A stretch of DNA of 64,000 nucleotides, taken from assembly GCF_022802975.1 (NCBI RefSeq), contig NZ_JAFEVZ010000012.1, positions 62,001 to 126,000 of the forward strand, read 5' to 3'. The notes below the pieces were generated by a model. It made no database searches. It was not told where the DNA came from and worked only from the letters and a program-made list of their open reading frames with translations. Positions 45,008 to 53,568 of the stretch are shown piece after piece. Position numbers and translations under genes: made by a program. The DNA comes from Flavobacterium pectinovorum. Lineage in GTDB: Bacteria; Bacteroidota; Bacteroidia; Flavobacteriales; Flavobacteriaceae. Position 1 is the stretch's first letter. Each line of letters starts with the position of its first letter.

Positions 45008-45796
45008 TTAACGAATATTGCCAACTGAATTTTTAGCCGTATCGTGTTTGGTTTTCAAAACACCTTTTTCTATTGTAAAAGCCATTCTGACCTGAGTTTT
45101 CAAAGTATCTTTCAGACCTGAAGTTGCTTTTTCGACAACAACAAAACTCAATTCATATTCGCCATCTGCCAGGTCAAACACCGTTTCATTTTGGTTATCC
45201 TGAATCTTCAAAATTTTATTTTCAGAACCGCCTGCTGCCTTTCCGGTACGAGCATAAGAAGCAGCTGCCGCTCCTCCTCCAGCTCCGGCTAAATTGCCAA
45301 CGCTGGAAACCGCAGCCGAAACAATAGATCCGCCTGGCATGGCACCGCCCAGTAAAGAAGCTCCCTGTGAAACAGCGTTACCCGCCGCATGCAAACCCTG
45401 ATTGACTTTTTCGCCAAATGTAGCAGATTCACTTTTGCTCAGTTCCTTTATACTTTTATTTACTGTATTCACTCTGTATCCTTCAGTAGAAGAAAATAAA
45501 ACGATACATCCGCCTTCTACTAATGTTACATTTATTTTACCTGAATTTACTTTCTCTCCAAAAGTTGCTCCCTGAGTCTGTTTGCCAACCGTAACATTCA
45601 TCGAAATCCTGTTTGGCATTCCGTTGTTTATACCGTTTATACTGCTTTTTTGTGCAGATACATCCAAAGTACTTTCTGAAACCGAACCGGAATTTATCGC
45701 TTGTTCTTTAACAACTTTACCTTCCTGTGCTTTTACATTTGCAAAACAGCATATTAGGAATGCTGTTGTAAAAGTGATTGTTTTAAGATTTTTCAT
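45008..45796 (-). CDS. Secreted protein with internal repeat and Gly/Ala-rich segment
   Basis: A 262-aa exported protein of unknown function. It has a signal peptide (1-23, ending VKA), then a beta-rich part with the phrase ATFGEKVNSG at 77-86 that recurs as ATFGEKVNQG at 125-134. A long Gly/Ala/Ser-rich stretch follows (about 135-190), then a beta-rich C-terminal domain (FDLADGEYELSFVVVEKA) and the tail HDTAKNSVGNIR. The Gly/Ala-rich block could be membrane-inserting or a flexible linker. It is a paralogue of the 76-aa gene downstream. Confidence 0.7.
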   Translation of the reverse strand: MKNLKTITFTTAFLICCFANVKAQEGKVVKEQAINSGSVSESTLDVSAQKSSINGINNGMPNRISMNVTVGKQTQGATFGEKVNSGKINVTLVEGGCIVLFSSTEGYRVNTVNKSIKELSKSESATFGEKVNQGLHAAGNAVSQGASLLGGAMPGGSIVSAAVSSVGNLAGAGGGAAAASYARTGKAAGGSENKILKIQDNQNETVFDLADGEYELSFVVVEKATSGLKDTLKTQVRMAFTIEKGVLKTKHDTAKNSVGNIR

Positions 45797-45928
45797 ATCG
45801 ATTTAGTTTTAATCATTTATAAACAGATAAACAAAACTCATTTTTTGTTACCTCATTTTACTTGTAGGACAAACGAATTATAAGAAACTAAAAATCAAAC
45901 CATTAAAGTTACGACAATTTCATATAAA

Positions 45929-46106
45929 TTAACCCGTTGGGTAAAATTAAAATAATTGTCAGGCTGAGCGGAGTCGAAGCCCTTTAGCGCTTAAAAGCCT
46001 TCGACTCCGCTCAGGATGACATTAATTGCTTAAGTTATATAAAGATGTTTTTACTGCCGATTTATACTTTTTTAATGAAATCAATCAATTCCACCCAACG
46101 GGTTAA
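45929..46106. repeat. 178-bp element with 14-bp terminal inverted repeats and inner hairpin
   Basis: TTAACCCGTTGGGT (45929-45942) and ACCCAACGGGTTAA (46093-46106) are exact reverse complements. Inside, CTGAGCGGAGTCGAAG (45964-45979) pairs with CTTCGACTCCGCTCAG (45999-46014), a separate hairpin type widespread in Bacteroidota intergenic DNA. The outer arms share their core with the element at 20554-20707, so outer and inner modules appear to combine freely. Confidence 0.85.
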
Positions 46107-46148
46107 ATTATGATTCTGTTATTGTTTAAAATTCAGACACTAAAACAA

Positions 46149-46187
46149 AAAAGCTGCTAAAGAAGAAATTCATCTTTAGCAGCTTTT
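46149..46187 (-). terminator. Terminator after the LtaS-like gene
   Basis: On the minus strand AAAAGCTGCTAAAGA and TCTTTAGCAGCTTTT form a perfect 15-bp stem with a 9-base loop followed by T-rich sequence, 22 bases after the stop at 46210. Confidence 0.8.
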
Positions 46188-46209
46188 CATTATCAAAATG
46201 AGTTACAAA

Positions 46210-48150
46210 TTATTTTTTTGTATCTCTCAGCTTATATTTATTTTCCTTATACAAATTACCCGCAGTTATAACATGTGCCAAAGCATCTTTTGCTAATTCT
46301 TCGTTTAATTTTACAGGAATCAAAGTAGTGTCATTTTTGATTTCAAATTGTAGCGGTTTCAAATTTGGCTGCATAATTACAACCTGATTTTCGACCCTGA
46401 ATGCATTGATATCATTAAATTGCATAATAGATCTTCCTTGCGTTTTTGGATCTAATTTATTCAAATTTCGTCCTACCATTGGCGTTTCAAACGAAAGTCC
46501 CAAATAACTCAATAAGGTTGGCGGTATATCAATCTGACTCGCTAATTTACTGTACGAAACTCCTTTTGGTACTCCCGGTCCCATGATTAAAGCAGGAATA
46601 TGAAACTTATTGATTGGCACTAAGTTCTTTCCGTATGTTCTTGTATTGTGATCGGCAATAACGATAAAAATAGTGTTTTTGAAATAGGCTTCTTTTTTAG
46701 CCATTTCGAAGAACTTTCCAATCGAAAAATCGGCATATTTCATCGCATTGTTAACCGTTGCCGGCTTCTTGTCATAAGGTTTGATTCTTCCGGCAGGATA
46801 TTCAAATGGTTCATGATTGGATGTTGAAAACATCAAAGAAAAGAAAGGTTTATCTCCTTTTGATTTAAAATAATTGTTGGCTTTGGTAACTAAATCTTCA
46901 TCAGAATATCCCCAGGTTCCCTTAAAAGCATATTTATTTCCGTCTGACTCAAAATCGGTTTGGTCTACGATATCTGTAAAACCATTTCCGTTGAAAAACG
47001 AAGCCATATTATCAAAATTGGCCATTCCTCCGTAAATGAAACTGGTATCATATCCTTTGTGCTTTAAGGCATCGGCAAGTGTAAAAAATCCTTGTTGGGA
47101 ATTTCCTAACTTCACTACACTTTCTGACGGAGAAGGTAAAAACCCGGTAACAACCGCTTCAATTCCGCGAACGCTTCGGGTTCCTGTGCAATATAAATTG
47201 GTAAACAACAAACCTTCTTTCGACAATTTATCAAACTCCGGCGTTAAAGGTTTACCGCCAAGGATTCCAACATATTCTGCTCCTAAACTTTCCTGAAGAA
47301 ATATAACCAGATTATAAGGTTTCTTCAAAACAGAATCCGGCTGCTGCACATGCAGAAACGGAATCTCAGCATCAGTAAAATCATTCGGACCTGTAATCAT
47401 GTATTTCTTTACACGGGCAATAGCTTCTGCTTCATCCATTTTACCATACATCTTGGTGTTTCCTTCGTTTTTAATCGAATAAGCGGCAAAAGCAACGGTG
47501 TAAAAAGAATTTAAACCTAAAGTATTCGTTAATTGATCTGTAGAAAAAACAGCATTACTCGCATTAATTGGACGTTTAGAAGTCAGACTTGAACGAGCAC
47601 CAAAAAACAATAAAAACGCCACTAACGGAAAAACCATTAATTTGAATTTATATTCTGTACTTATTGTGTGAAAATACTTTTTCCCTTTTTTAAAAGCCAA
47701 ATAAATAACCACTCCTAAAATAAGGAAAGTAACTATAATCGAAGTCAGGTAACTTTTTAAAAGCATTCCGACAACTTCCTTTGGATAAATAAGGTAATCA
47801 AGGAAAATCTTATTCGGACGGGTGTCGTATTGTTTTACAAAATCCGGTGAAGCCAATTCTACAAAAAGAATCAAAAACAGGAATATAAAACTATAAATTA
47901 CCAAAAATGAATTGGTAAACTTCAGCCATTTATTAGGAAAAAAAGTAATTAAAACAGCTGGAAGAAACGATAGATAACACAGTAATATCAGATCCATTCG
48001 AAGACCGATTGGAAAAATATACCAGAAATTGGGTGTTTCGACTACTCTGTCTTTAAAAATAAAAAATAAAAATATTCTACTTAAAGTAGTGATTAGCAAT
48101 CCGATTAAAATAAAATTTAAAACGGGTTTTAAAAAACGTAAATTTTTCAT
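46210..48150 (-). CDS. LTA synthase-like (sulfatase-fold) membrane phosphotransferase
   Basis: A 646-aa inner-membrane protein with about five N-terminal helices (within 10-185) and a large periplasmic alkaline phosphatase/sulfatase-fold domain (about 275-600). The catalytic pattern is the metal Glu in LVIFLQESLGAEYVG (E287), the Thr nucleophile in CTGTRSVRGIEAV (T324), and later FIVIADHNTRTYG. These resemble LtaS/MdoB enzymes that transfer glycerol-phosphate or similar head groups. In a Gram-negative bacterium it may decorate periplasmic glycans or lipids; that is inference. Confidence 0.87.
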   Translation of the reverse strand: MKNLRFLKPVLNFILIGLLITTLSRIFLFFIFKDRVVETPNFWYIFPIGLRMDLILLCYLSFLPAVLITFFPNKWLKFTNSFLVIYSFIFLFLILFVELASPDFVKQYDTRPNKIFLDYLIYPKEVVGMLLKSYLTSIIVTFLILGVVIYLAFKKGKKYFHTISTEYKFKLMVFPLVAFLLFFGARSSLTSKRPINASNAVFSTDQLTNTLGLNSFYTVAFAAYSIKNEGNTKMYGKMDEAEAIARVKKYMITGPNDFTDAEIPFLHVQQPDSVLKKPYNLVIFLQESLGAEYVGILGGKPLTPEFDKLSKEGLLFTNLYCTGTRSVRGIEAVVTGFLPSPSESVVKLGNSQQGFFTLADALKHKGYDTSFIYGGMANFDNMASFFNGNGFTDIVDQTDFESDGNKYAFKGTWGYSDEDLVTKANNYFKSKGDKPFFSLMFSTSNHEPFEYPAGRIKPYDKKPATVNNAMKYADFSIGKFFEMAKKEAYFKNTIFIVIADHNTRTYGKNLVPINKFHIPALIMGPGVPKGVSYSKLASQIDIPPTLLSYLGLSFETPMVGRNLNKLDPKTQGRSIMQFNDINAFRVENQVVIMQPNLKPLQFEIKNDTTLIPVKLNEELAKDALAHVITAGNLYKENKYKLRDTKK

Positions 48151-48179
48151 TGGAAAATTTTGGAATGGTACATGGGTAC

Positions 48180-48199
48180 AGACGCACGGCCGTGCGTCT
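48180..48199. repeat. Perfect 20-bp palindrome AGACGCACGGCCGTGCGTCT
   Basis: This self-complementary 20-mer is strongly GC-rich in very AT-rich surroundings. It directly abuts the stop codon of the 75-aa gene at 48200-48202 and lies 30 bases before the LtaS-like start. It is likely a dispersed repeat or hairpin. Confidence 0.75.
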
Positions 48200-48427
48200 C
48201 TATTCTTCGTAACGATTTATTTCTCTGTCGTAAAACTCATTTGCCTTTTCAATTAAACCTTCCATTTCTGCATTTAATTCGGCTTCATCTAGATCTTCGG
48301 CTTCTTCCAGAAACTCAACCTCATCATCTTTTAAATTGATAATGAATCGAGGGTAATCAAGGTGAATGATGAAAATATCATCCGGAAAATCAGTATTATC
48401 TCCAAGTAAAAATTTAGGTAATTCCAT
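48200..48427 (-). CDS. Small acidic conserved-looking protein
   Basis: A 75-aa cytoplasmic protein: a beta-rich start (MELPKFLLGDNTDFPDDIFI then HLDYPRFIINLKDDE) and a strongly acidic helical C-terminus (EEAEDLDEAELNAEMEGLIE). The family is not recognised. A TAAATTTG promoter box lies 23 bases upstream. It sits upstream of the LtaS-like gene in the same direction, separated by a palindrome. Confidence 0.7.
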   Translation of the reverse strand: MELPKFLLGDNTDFPDDIFIIHLDYPRFIINLKDDEVEFLEEAEDLDEAELNAEMEGLIEKANEFYDREINRYEE

Positions 48428-48449
48428 GTTCAGTGTATTTTTTATGGCT

Positions 48450-48457
48450 CAAATTTA
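48450..48457 (-). promoter_or_regulatory. -7 box (TAAATTTG) before the 75-aa acidic gene
   Basis: An exact TAnnTTTG match on the minus strand lies 22 bases before the ATG at 48427, just after the stop of the MATE gene. It suggests that the small gene, and perhaps the LtaS-like gene, is transcribed separately from the MATE gene. Confidence 0.45.
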
Positions 48458-48469
48458 GGTATTTGAAAC

Positions 48470-49840
48470 TTAATTATTGATTAATTTTTTGGTTAAGTAA
48501 TGAAAACGAAGGTAGAGAAATAAAGCCGCAGCGGTCAATCCTGCCAAAAGCCCAATCCACACCCCTTCCGCTTTTAATGCTGTGTATTCTCCTAAATAAT
48601 ACGAAATTGGAAAACCAATTATCCAATATGCTACAAAGGTAATGTACATGGGGATTTTTACGTCCTGTAAACCTCGCAAGGCACCTAAGACTACAACCTG
48701 AATTCCGTCAGAGATTTGAAAAACAGCAGCAATAAGCAATAGTTTTGAAGCGATTTCAATTACTTCTGTATTGTCTGAGATTTGTATTGTATTTTCCATA
48801 TTTAGAAAGATATATGGCAGAAATTGATGAAAGACTACAAATAAAACTGCAAAAACAGTTTCTATGATGATGGCCAATAAAAAAATGGAACGCGCCACAA
48901 CTATTAATTTTTTATAATCCTGCAATCCTCTTTGATTACTTACCCTAATCATAGAAGTAACACTTAGTCCCATAGCAAACATAAAAGTCATCGAAGCCAG
49001 ACTCAAAGCTATTTGATTGGCTGCCTGACTCGTTTTTCCGATATTTCCGCAAAGCCAGATCGATGCCGTAAACAATACCACTTCAAAAAGCATTTGCATG
49101 GCCGAAGGAAAACCAATACTTATTATTTTTTTTATGGTTTCTTTTTTGATTTCGTCAAAACTGAAATTATTAAAAAAACGTTTTAAATCATTTCTTCTTG
49201 ACAACATAATATGCATGAACATTACCAAAAATATCCTTGAAATTACAGTTCCTAAAGCCGCACCAATGATTCCCATTTTAGGAAAAAACCATATTCCATA
49301 AATCAACATATAATTAATTCCTACGTGCAACACATTTGCCATAATCATAGCATACATCGAATATTTAGTCAGTGACAATCCGTCTGCAAATTGTTTGTAT
49401 CCCTGGTACATAATTAGCGGAATCAATGAAAAAGCAACCCAATCAAGATACGGTTTTGCAAGTGTTATTACCTCTTCCGGCTGTTGCAGCATTTCCATTA
49501 TTGGCTTTGCCAAAACGATGACTCCAAAGAGAAACAATCCTAAAATGGTACACAAAAACAATCCATGATGAAAGGCAGAACGAATTTTACTATCATTTTT
49601 CTCAGCATCGCCTTCGGCTACAATTGGAGTAATAGCCGTAGAAAACCCAATTCCCAGCGACATTGCAATAAAAATCATGCTATTTCCCAAAGAAACAGCT
49701 GCCAGTTCGGTACTTCCTAATTTACCGACCATTATATTATCGACTATACCTATTAATGTATGACCAACCATTCCTAAAATAACAGGATAGGCCAGTCTTA
49801 AATTGTATGAAAACTCTTTTGTGTACTGCTTTAAATTCAC
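48470..49840 (-). CDS. MATE-family multidrug efflux transporter
   Basis: A 456-aa membrane protein with 12 predicted helices. Typical NorM/DinF stretches are LAYPVILGMVGHTLIGIVDN, MVGKLGSTELAAVSLGNSM, GFSTAITPIVAEGDA and YQGYKQFADGLSLTKY. The second half repeats the pattern (GFPSAMQMLFEVVLFTASIW, AANQIALSLASMTFMFAMG). It would expel cationic drugs or metabolites using Na+ or H+. Unlike the Wzx-like protein at 11993 it lies outside any glycan locus. Confidence 0.92.
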   Translation of the reverse strand: MNLKQYTKEFSYNLRLAYPVILGMVGHTLIGIVDNIMVGKLGSTELAAVSLGNSMIFIAMSLGIGFSTAITPIVAEGDAEKNDSKIRSAFHHGLFLCTILGLFLFGVIVLAKPIMEMLQQPEEVITLAKPYLDWVAFSLIPLIMYQGYKQFADGLSLTKYSMYAMIMANVLHVGINYMLIYGIWFFPKMGIIGAALGTVISRIFLVMFMHIMLSRRNDLKRFFNNFSFDEIKKETIKKIISIGFPSAMQMLFEVVLFTASIWLCGNIGKTSQAANQIALSLASMTFMFAMGLSVTSMIRVSNQRGLQDYKKLIVVARSIFLLAIIIETVFAVLFVVFHQFLPYIFLNMENTIQISDNTEVIEIASKLLLIAAVFQISDGIQVVVLGALRGLQDVKIPMYITFVAYWIIGFPISYYLGEYTALKAEGVWIGLLAGLTAAALFLYLRFHYLTKKLINN

Positions 49841-50160
49841 TTTTATTCTTTTTAGTCGGCAAAGATAATCAGTTGCTTTGGATTCTTTATAAATATTGAA
49901 CTTTAATAGATTTCTTTAATAAAAAGAAATAAAATACTTACATCATTTTAACATCTTAATCAAATCTTAAACATAAAACGAATTCGAAATGTTTTTTATT
50001 TTTAAGCTACAATTCCAGTAAAAACAACGGATTACAGCTTTTTCCAAACAGTTAGAATTTTAACAATATTCACATTATGTAACGAATCTCAAAAATTATA
50101 TAACGGTATAGCAACACCTCAAAACTAATTTTACAGCATAGTAATTAAAAAAATACAAGC
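49841..50160. other. Gene-free region between MATE and a secreted protein gene
   Basis: These 320 AT-rich bases separate divergent genes. An exact minus-strand -7 box (TATCTTTG, 49860-49867) lies 19 bases before the MATE start. No exact box was found for the plus-strand gene. No repeats or open frames stand out. Confidence 0.4.
49860..49867 (-). promoter_or_regulatory. -7 box (TATCTTTG) of the MATE gene
   Basis: An exact TAnnTTTG match on the minus strand 19 bases before the ATG at 49840. No TTG is visible at the normal -33 distance. Confidence 0.45.
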
Positions 50161-50679
50161 ATGAAAAATTTACAAAACCTCCGAATTCTATTTTTTGCAG
50201 CAATTGCAATGATGTACACGACAACTTCAACTGCACAGCAGAATGATGAAATACAAAATTATGATCAAAAATTTAAATTAGGTTTTGGTGTGAGCGGCGG
50301 ACTTCCGACTGACGGAGATGACTACGATTGGGCACTTGGCGGCGATGTAAGACTTCAATATGATTTATCAAAAAGAACCTCTCTAACCTTAACAACAGGT
50401 TTTACCAATTTATTTGTTGGCAATGACATTCCTGATTTAGGTTTTATTCCTGCAAAAGCCGGTTTTAAAGCATTTGTTTGGGAAGACCAATTTTATGTTA
50501 TGGGAGAAGTGGGTGCCGGTTTTGCTGTAACAAACGGATATAATGAAACCTCGCTTTTATGGGCACCAAGTATTGGATACGCTACAAAACACTTAGACAT
50601 TAGCGTACGATATGAAGATTATGACAAATTCAACACCAACCAGATAGCGCTTCGTCTAGCATACGGTTTTGAATTGTAA
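50161..50679 (+). CDS. Secreted outer membrane beta-barrel-like protein
   Basis: A 172-aa exported protein: signal peptide 1-25 (ending TSTAQ), then alternating strands typical of a small 8-stranded barrel, such as KLGFGVSGGLPTDGDDYDWAL, VRLQYDLSKRTSLTLTTGF, YVMGEVGAGFAVTNGY and the last strand QIALRLAYGFEL with a terminal aromatic-x-Leu. Function unknown. It has a hairpin terminator after it and appears monocistronic. Confidence 0.78.
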   Translation: MKNLQNLRILFFAAIAMMYTTTSTAQQNDEIQNYDQKFKLGFGVSGGLPTDGDDYDWALGGDVRLQYDLSKRTSLTLTTGFTNLFVGNDIPDLGFIPAKAGFKAFVWEDQFYVMGEVGAGFAVTNGYNETSLLWAPSIGYATKHLDISVRYEDYDKFNTNQIALRLAYGFEL

Positions 50680-50714
50680 AAGCTAAATTCAAGTTTATTT
50701 TTATTTTTTTGGTA

Positions 50715-50748
50715 AAACCCGATGGATTGTCACAAATCTGTCGGGTTT
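50715..50748 (+). terminator. Terminator after the small barrel gene
   Basis: AAACCCGA (50715-50722) pairs with TCGGGTTT (50741-50748), extended by an inner GGATT/AATCT pairing with mismatches, followed by AGTTTTTT. It lies 36 bases after the stop. Confidence 0.65.
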
Positions 50749-50828
50749 AGTTTTTTACATTTTATATCAGAAAGAGCATTAAAACAACACCAATTTGTAA
50801 TTATCCCATTTTCTAATTATCTAATTTT

Positions 50829-51707
50829 CTAATTCCCTCCCAGCTCCTTTTTATACATTTCAATATTCGCTTTAATTTTATCGTCGAGTTCCGGTTCTTT
50901 AATATCCGTATGTTTTTGCATTTCTTCCCAAATAATTTTAGCGACGATATAACGGGCCATTTCTTTATCATCTGCAGGAATTACGTACCAGGGTGCATAA
51001 TCTGTCGAAGTTTTATTAATGGCTTCTTCATAATATTTTTGGTATTCATCCCAATGCTCACGCTCTTTTAGATCTCCCGGCGAAAATTTCCAATTATGTT
51101 TTCCTTCTTCCAGGCGACGCAACAAACGCTCTCTTTGCTCCTCTTTACTTAAGTGCAGAAAAAACTTCATTACGATAGTTCCGTTTTCAGCAATATGTTT
51201 TTCAAAATTATTGATTTGTTTTATTCTTTTTTTCCAGAACTTCGGTGTAATATCTTCAACCGAATTGATTCCGGGTAAATTCTCTCCCAAAACATACTCA
51301 GGATGCACACGCGTTACCAAAACATTCTCGTAATGCGTTCGGTTAAAAATCGCAAACTTCCCTTTTTCCGGCAAAGCAATATAATGCCTCCACAAATAAT
51401 CATGCTCCAACTCGGTCGAATTAGGTGTTTTAAAGCTGTGAACCACAACTCCACGCGGATTAAATTCCTTAAAAACTTCCCGAATCAAACTGTCTTTTCC
51501 GGACGTATCCATTCCTTGCAGGCAAATCAAAACGCCATATTTATTGTGCGAATACATTACATCCTGCAAATCACTCAGTTTCTCCTGAACTTTATCCAGT
51601 TTCTCCTCTTTTTCTTCATCATCAGCTTTCACTTTCAACAAAGTCGGAATCTTTGACAACTTTATTTTATCTGTAACTTTAAAATCATTCGAATCTATTG
51701 ATTTCAT
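50829..51707 (-). CDS. Polyphosphate kinase 2 family protein
   Basis: A 292-aa soluble kinase that uses polyphosphate to phosphorylate nucleotides (or makes polyphosphate). The Walker A motif GMDTSGKD is at 65-72, the PPK2 lid stretch HDYLWRHYIALPEKGKFAIF follows, and FNRTHYENVLV (121-131) stands where many PPK2 enzymes have FDRSWYNR. KFFLHLSKEEQRERLLRR is also typical. The whole is one PPK2 domain. The subclass (AMP or ADP as acceptor) cannot be fixed from sequence alone; the HYE variant is seen in class III-like members. Confidence 0.93.
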   Translation of the reverse strand: MKSIDSNDFKVTDKIKLSKIPTLLKVKADDEEKEEKLDKVQEKLSDLQDVMYSHNKYGVLICLQGMDTSGKDSLIREVFKEFNPRGVVVHSFKTPNSTELEHDYLWRHYIALPEKGKFAIFNRTHYENVLVTRVHPEYVLGENLPGINSVEDITPKFWKKRIKQINNFEKHIAENGTIVMKFFLHLSKEEQRERLLRRLEEGKHNWKFSPGDLKEREHWDEYQKYYEEAINKTSTDYAPWYVIPADDKEMARYIVAKIIWEEMQKHTDIKEPELDDKIKANIEMYKKELGGN

Positions 51708-51757
51708 ATCATTTTCATTTTTTATATTATAAATATACTATTTTTACGAAGCATATT

Positions 51758-51884
51758 CCTGCTATTCATTACAATACTTTTTCAATAAATTGTTTTTCCT
51801 AAGCCATAACAAAGCTTCCGCTGGTCGCTTTGTTCTGTCAGGAAAAATTCAATTTCTTCTCAAAGTATTTTCATTGCTATCAGG
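51758..51884. repeat. 127-bp long imperfect palindrome with 58-base arms
   Basis: The left arm (51758-51815) and right arm (51827-51884) pair over their whole length with interruptions. Matched blocks are AATACTTT, AAATTG, TTTTTCCT and AACAAAGC against GCTTTGTT, AGGAAAAA, CAATTT and AAAGTATT. The loop is about 11 bases (TTCCGCTGGTC). It lies between divergent ppk2 and the propeller-like gene. Confidence 0.75.
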
Positions 51885-51913
51885 GCTAGGCATTGGTTTT
51901 TAAAACAACATTC

Positions 51914-52750
51914 ATGGAAAAATTCACATTAGAAATACTATTTCAAATCATCGGAATCGGTTCGGCATCAGGATTATTTTTCAATAACGATTCCCTTTAT
52001 ATCATTGGCGACAACAGCGGGTTCTTATACGAATACAACATGCAGAATCAGCAATTAGCCCATCATCCTTTAATTGATAATCCAACGCAAAATATTCCGA
52101 AAAACATAAAACCCGATTTTGAATCATTAACCAGCCACAACGATACGCTTTATGTTTTTGGTTCCGGATCAACCGAAAACCGAAACAAAATGATTGAATT
52201 CGATCTGAAATCAAAAACCGTTTTACAAAAAAACAATCTGGTTGATCTGTACGCCCTGATGCAAAATTTCGGCGAAATAAAACCGGAAGATTTCAATCTC
52301 GAAGGCGCTATTTTCGATGGCGAAAACTGGTATTTATTCAATCGTGGCAACGGAATTTCGAACAAAAACACCATTTTCACCATCCACGCCAAAAATCTTG
52401 GAGAAGAATTTGCCCTGATTTCTGTCAATTACAAACTGCCAAAAATAAAAGGCGTTCGTTCCAGTTTTACCGATGCCGTTTTGGTCGAAGACAAAATTTA
52501 TTTCCTTTCCACCGCCGAAGATACCAAATCAACCTACGATGATGGAGAAATCTTAGGAAGTTTCATTGGCCGCATCGACCTTAAAACCATGAAAATCGAT
52601 TTTACTCAAAAAATAACGGCAACCAATAAATTTGAAGGTTTAACTCTTTACAAAAAAGAAAATAATAAAATCGAGTTTCTGCTTTGTGAGGACAACGATA
52701 CTGATTTATTAGAAACTAAGATTTATAAATTGACATTGCCGGTTAAGTAG
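51914..52750 (+). CDS. Propeller-like protein of unknown function
   Basis: A 278-aa protein read from the ATG at 51914; a TTG at 51893 adds seven residues and is unlikely. It has no signal peptide. Repeated beta stretches (SLYIIGDNSGFLYEYN, FESLTSHNDTLYVFGSGS, FNLEGAIFDGENWYLFNRG, DAVLVEDKIYFLSTAED, EFLLCEDNDTD) suggest a six- or seven-bladed propeller. It resembles Bacteroidota DUF6929-type proteins, from memory only. The body is distantly like that of the secreted protein at 17530. Confidence 0.7.
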   Translation: MEKFTLEILFQIIGIGSASGLFFNNDSLYIIGDNSGFLYEYNMQNQQLAHHPLIDNPTQNIPKNIKPDFESLTSHNDTLYVFGSGSTENRNKMIEFDLKSKTVLQKNNLVDLYALMQNFGEIKPEDFNLEGAIFDGENWYLFNRGNGISNKNTIFTIHAKNLGEEFALISVNYKLPKIKGVRSSFTDAVLVEDKIYFLSTAEDTKSTYDDGEILGSFIGRIDLKTMKIDFTQKITATNKFEGLTLYKKENNKIEFLLCEDNDTDLLETKIYKLTLPVK

Positions 52751-53029
52751 AAATTTGTGGTTCTTTCGAAAGAGCTTTTACACAAAGATTCGCAAAGATT
52801 TCACAGAGAGGTACAAAGACTTTCAAAAATTTATTTTGTGAATCTTTGCGGTAAAATTATAACACAAAGGTTCACAAAATATTTCCACAGAGAAACACAA
52901 AAATAATTGCATTTTAGACACACTGCTGTGCACCTCTACGAAGAACCTTTTTAAAAAATCTAAACTTTTTTCATACTCGTCCCAACCTTTTTATCTTTTT
53001 CGCTCTCTTTATAATTAAAGACCAAAATT
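52751..53029. repeat. Intergenic run of CACAAAGATTCGCAAAG-type repeats
   Basis: The gap before the sigma factor carries several variants of CACAAAG, TTCGCAAAGATT and TTCACAGAG in direct order, plus an inverted GTGAATCTTTGCGG copy. A related piece follows the ABC-F gene near 20460-20535. No gene and no exact -7 box were found. The sigma gene promoter is therefore not identified. Confidence 0.5.
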
Positions 53030-53566
53030 GTGATAAACGAAACGCTAATTTCTAACTGCAAAAAAATGAACCGTGATGCACAGCGTCAGGTTTATGAGCA
53101 CATGGCTCCAAAATTGTATCGTGTTTGCAAACGATACCTTAAGAAGGAGGAAGAAATCGAAGAAGCCCTGGCCGACGCTTTCTATACCATCTTTACAAAA
53201 CTCGACCAGCTCAAAGAAGAAAAAGCCTTTGAAGCCTGGGCCAGAAAAATTACCGTTAATCACTGTTTGGCAACTATAAAAAAGAGCACCAATTTTAACA
53301 TGTATCTGGATGATGTAAAAGTGCTTTCACAGCCGTTTACAGATGAGATCAATACATTAGAAGAAGAAGATTTACTCAATTTATTAAACCATATTCCCGA
53401 AGGCTGTAAAACGGTTTTCAACCTTTTTGTCATTGAAGGTTTCGGTCACAAAGAAATTGCAGCAATGCTTAACATTTCTGAAGGCACTTCAAAATCACAG
53501 CTCAATGCGGCAAAAACCAAATTAAAGGAATTAGTAAATAAATTGTATTATCAAAAAGCAAAATAG
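53030..53566 (+). CDS. ECF-family RNA polymerase sigma factor
   Basis: A 178-aa extracytoplasmic-function sigma factor with GTG start. Region 2 (about 18-85) includes VYEHMAPKLYRVCKRYLKK, EEALADAFYTIFTKLDQL and FEAWARKITVNHCLATIKK. Region 4 (about 112-165) has IPEGCKTVFNLFVIEGFGHK and EIAAMLNISEGTSKSQLNAA. It overlaps nothing but is followed after 2 bases by its likely membrane anti-sigma factor. The two form the start of a three-gene unit with a secreted plug-motif protein. Confidence 0.93.
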   Translation: MINETLISNCKKMNRDAQRQVYEHMAPKLYRVCKRYLKKEEEIEEALADAFYTIFTKLDQLKEEKAFEAWARKITVNHCLATIKKSTNFNMYLDDVKVLSQPFTDEINTLEEEDLLNLLNHIPEGCKTVFNLFVIEGFGHKEIAAMLNISEGTSKSQLNAAKTKLKELVNKLYYQKAK

Positions 53567-53568
53567 TC

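Noticed and set aside
20554-46106. Palindromic elements as complete insertion sequences
   Set aside because: None contains a transposase or any open frame and no clear target-site duplication was seen; they are non-autonomous repeats at most.
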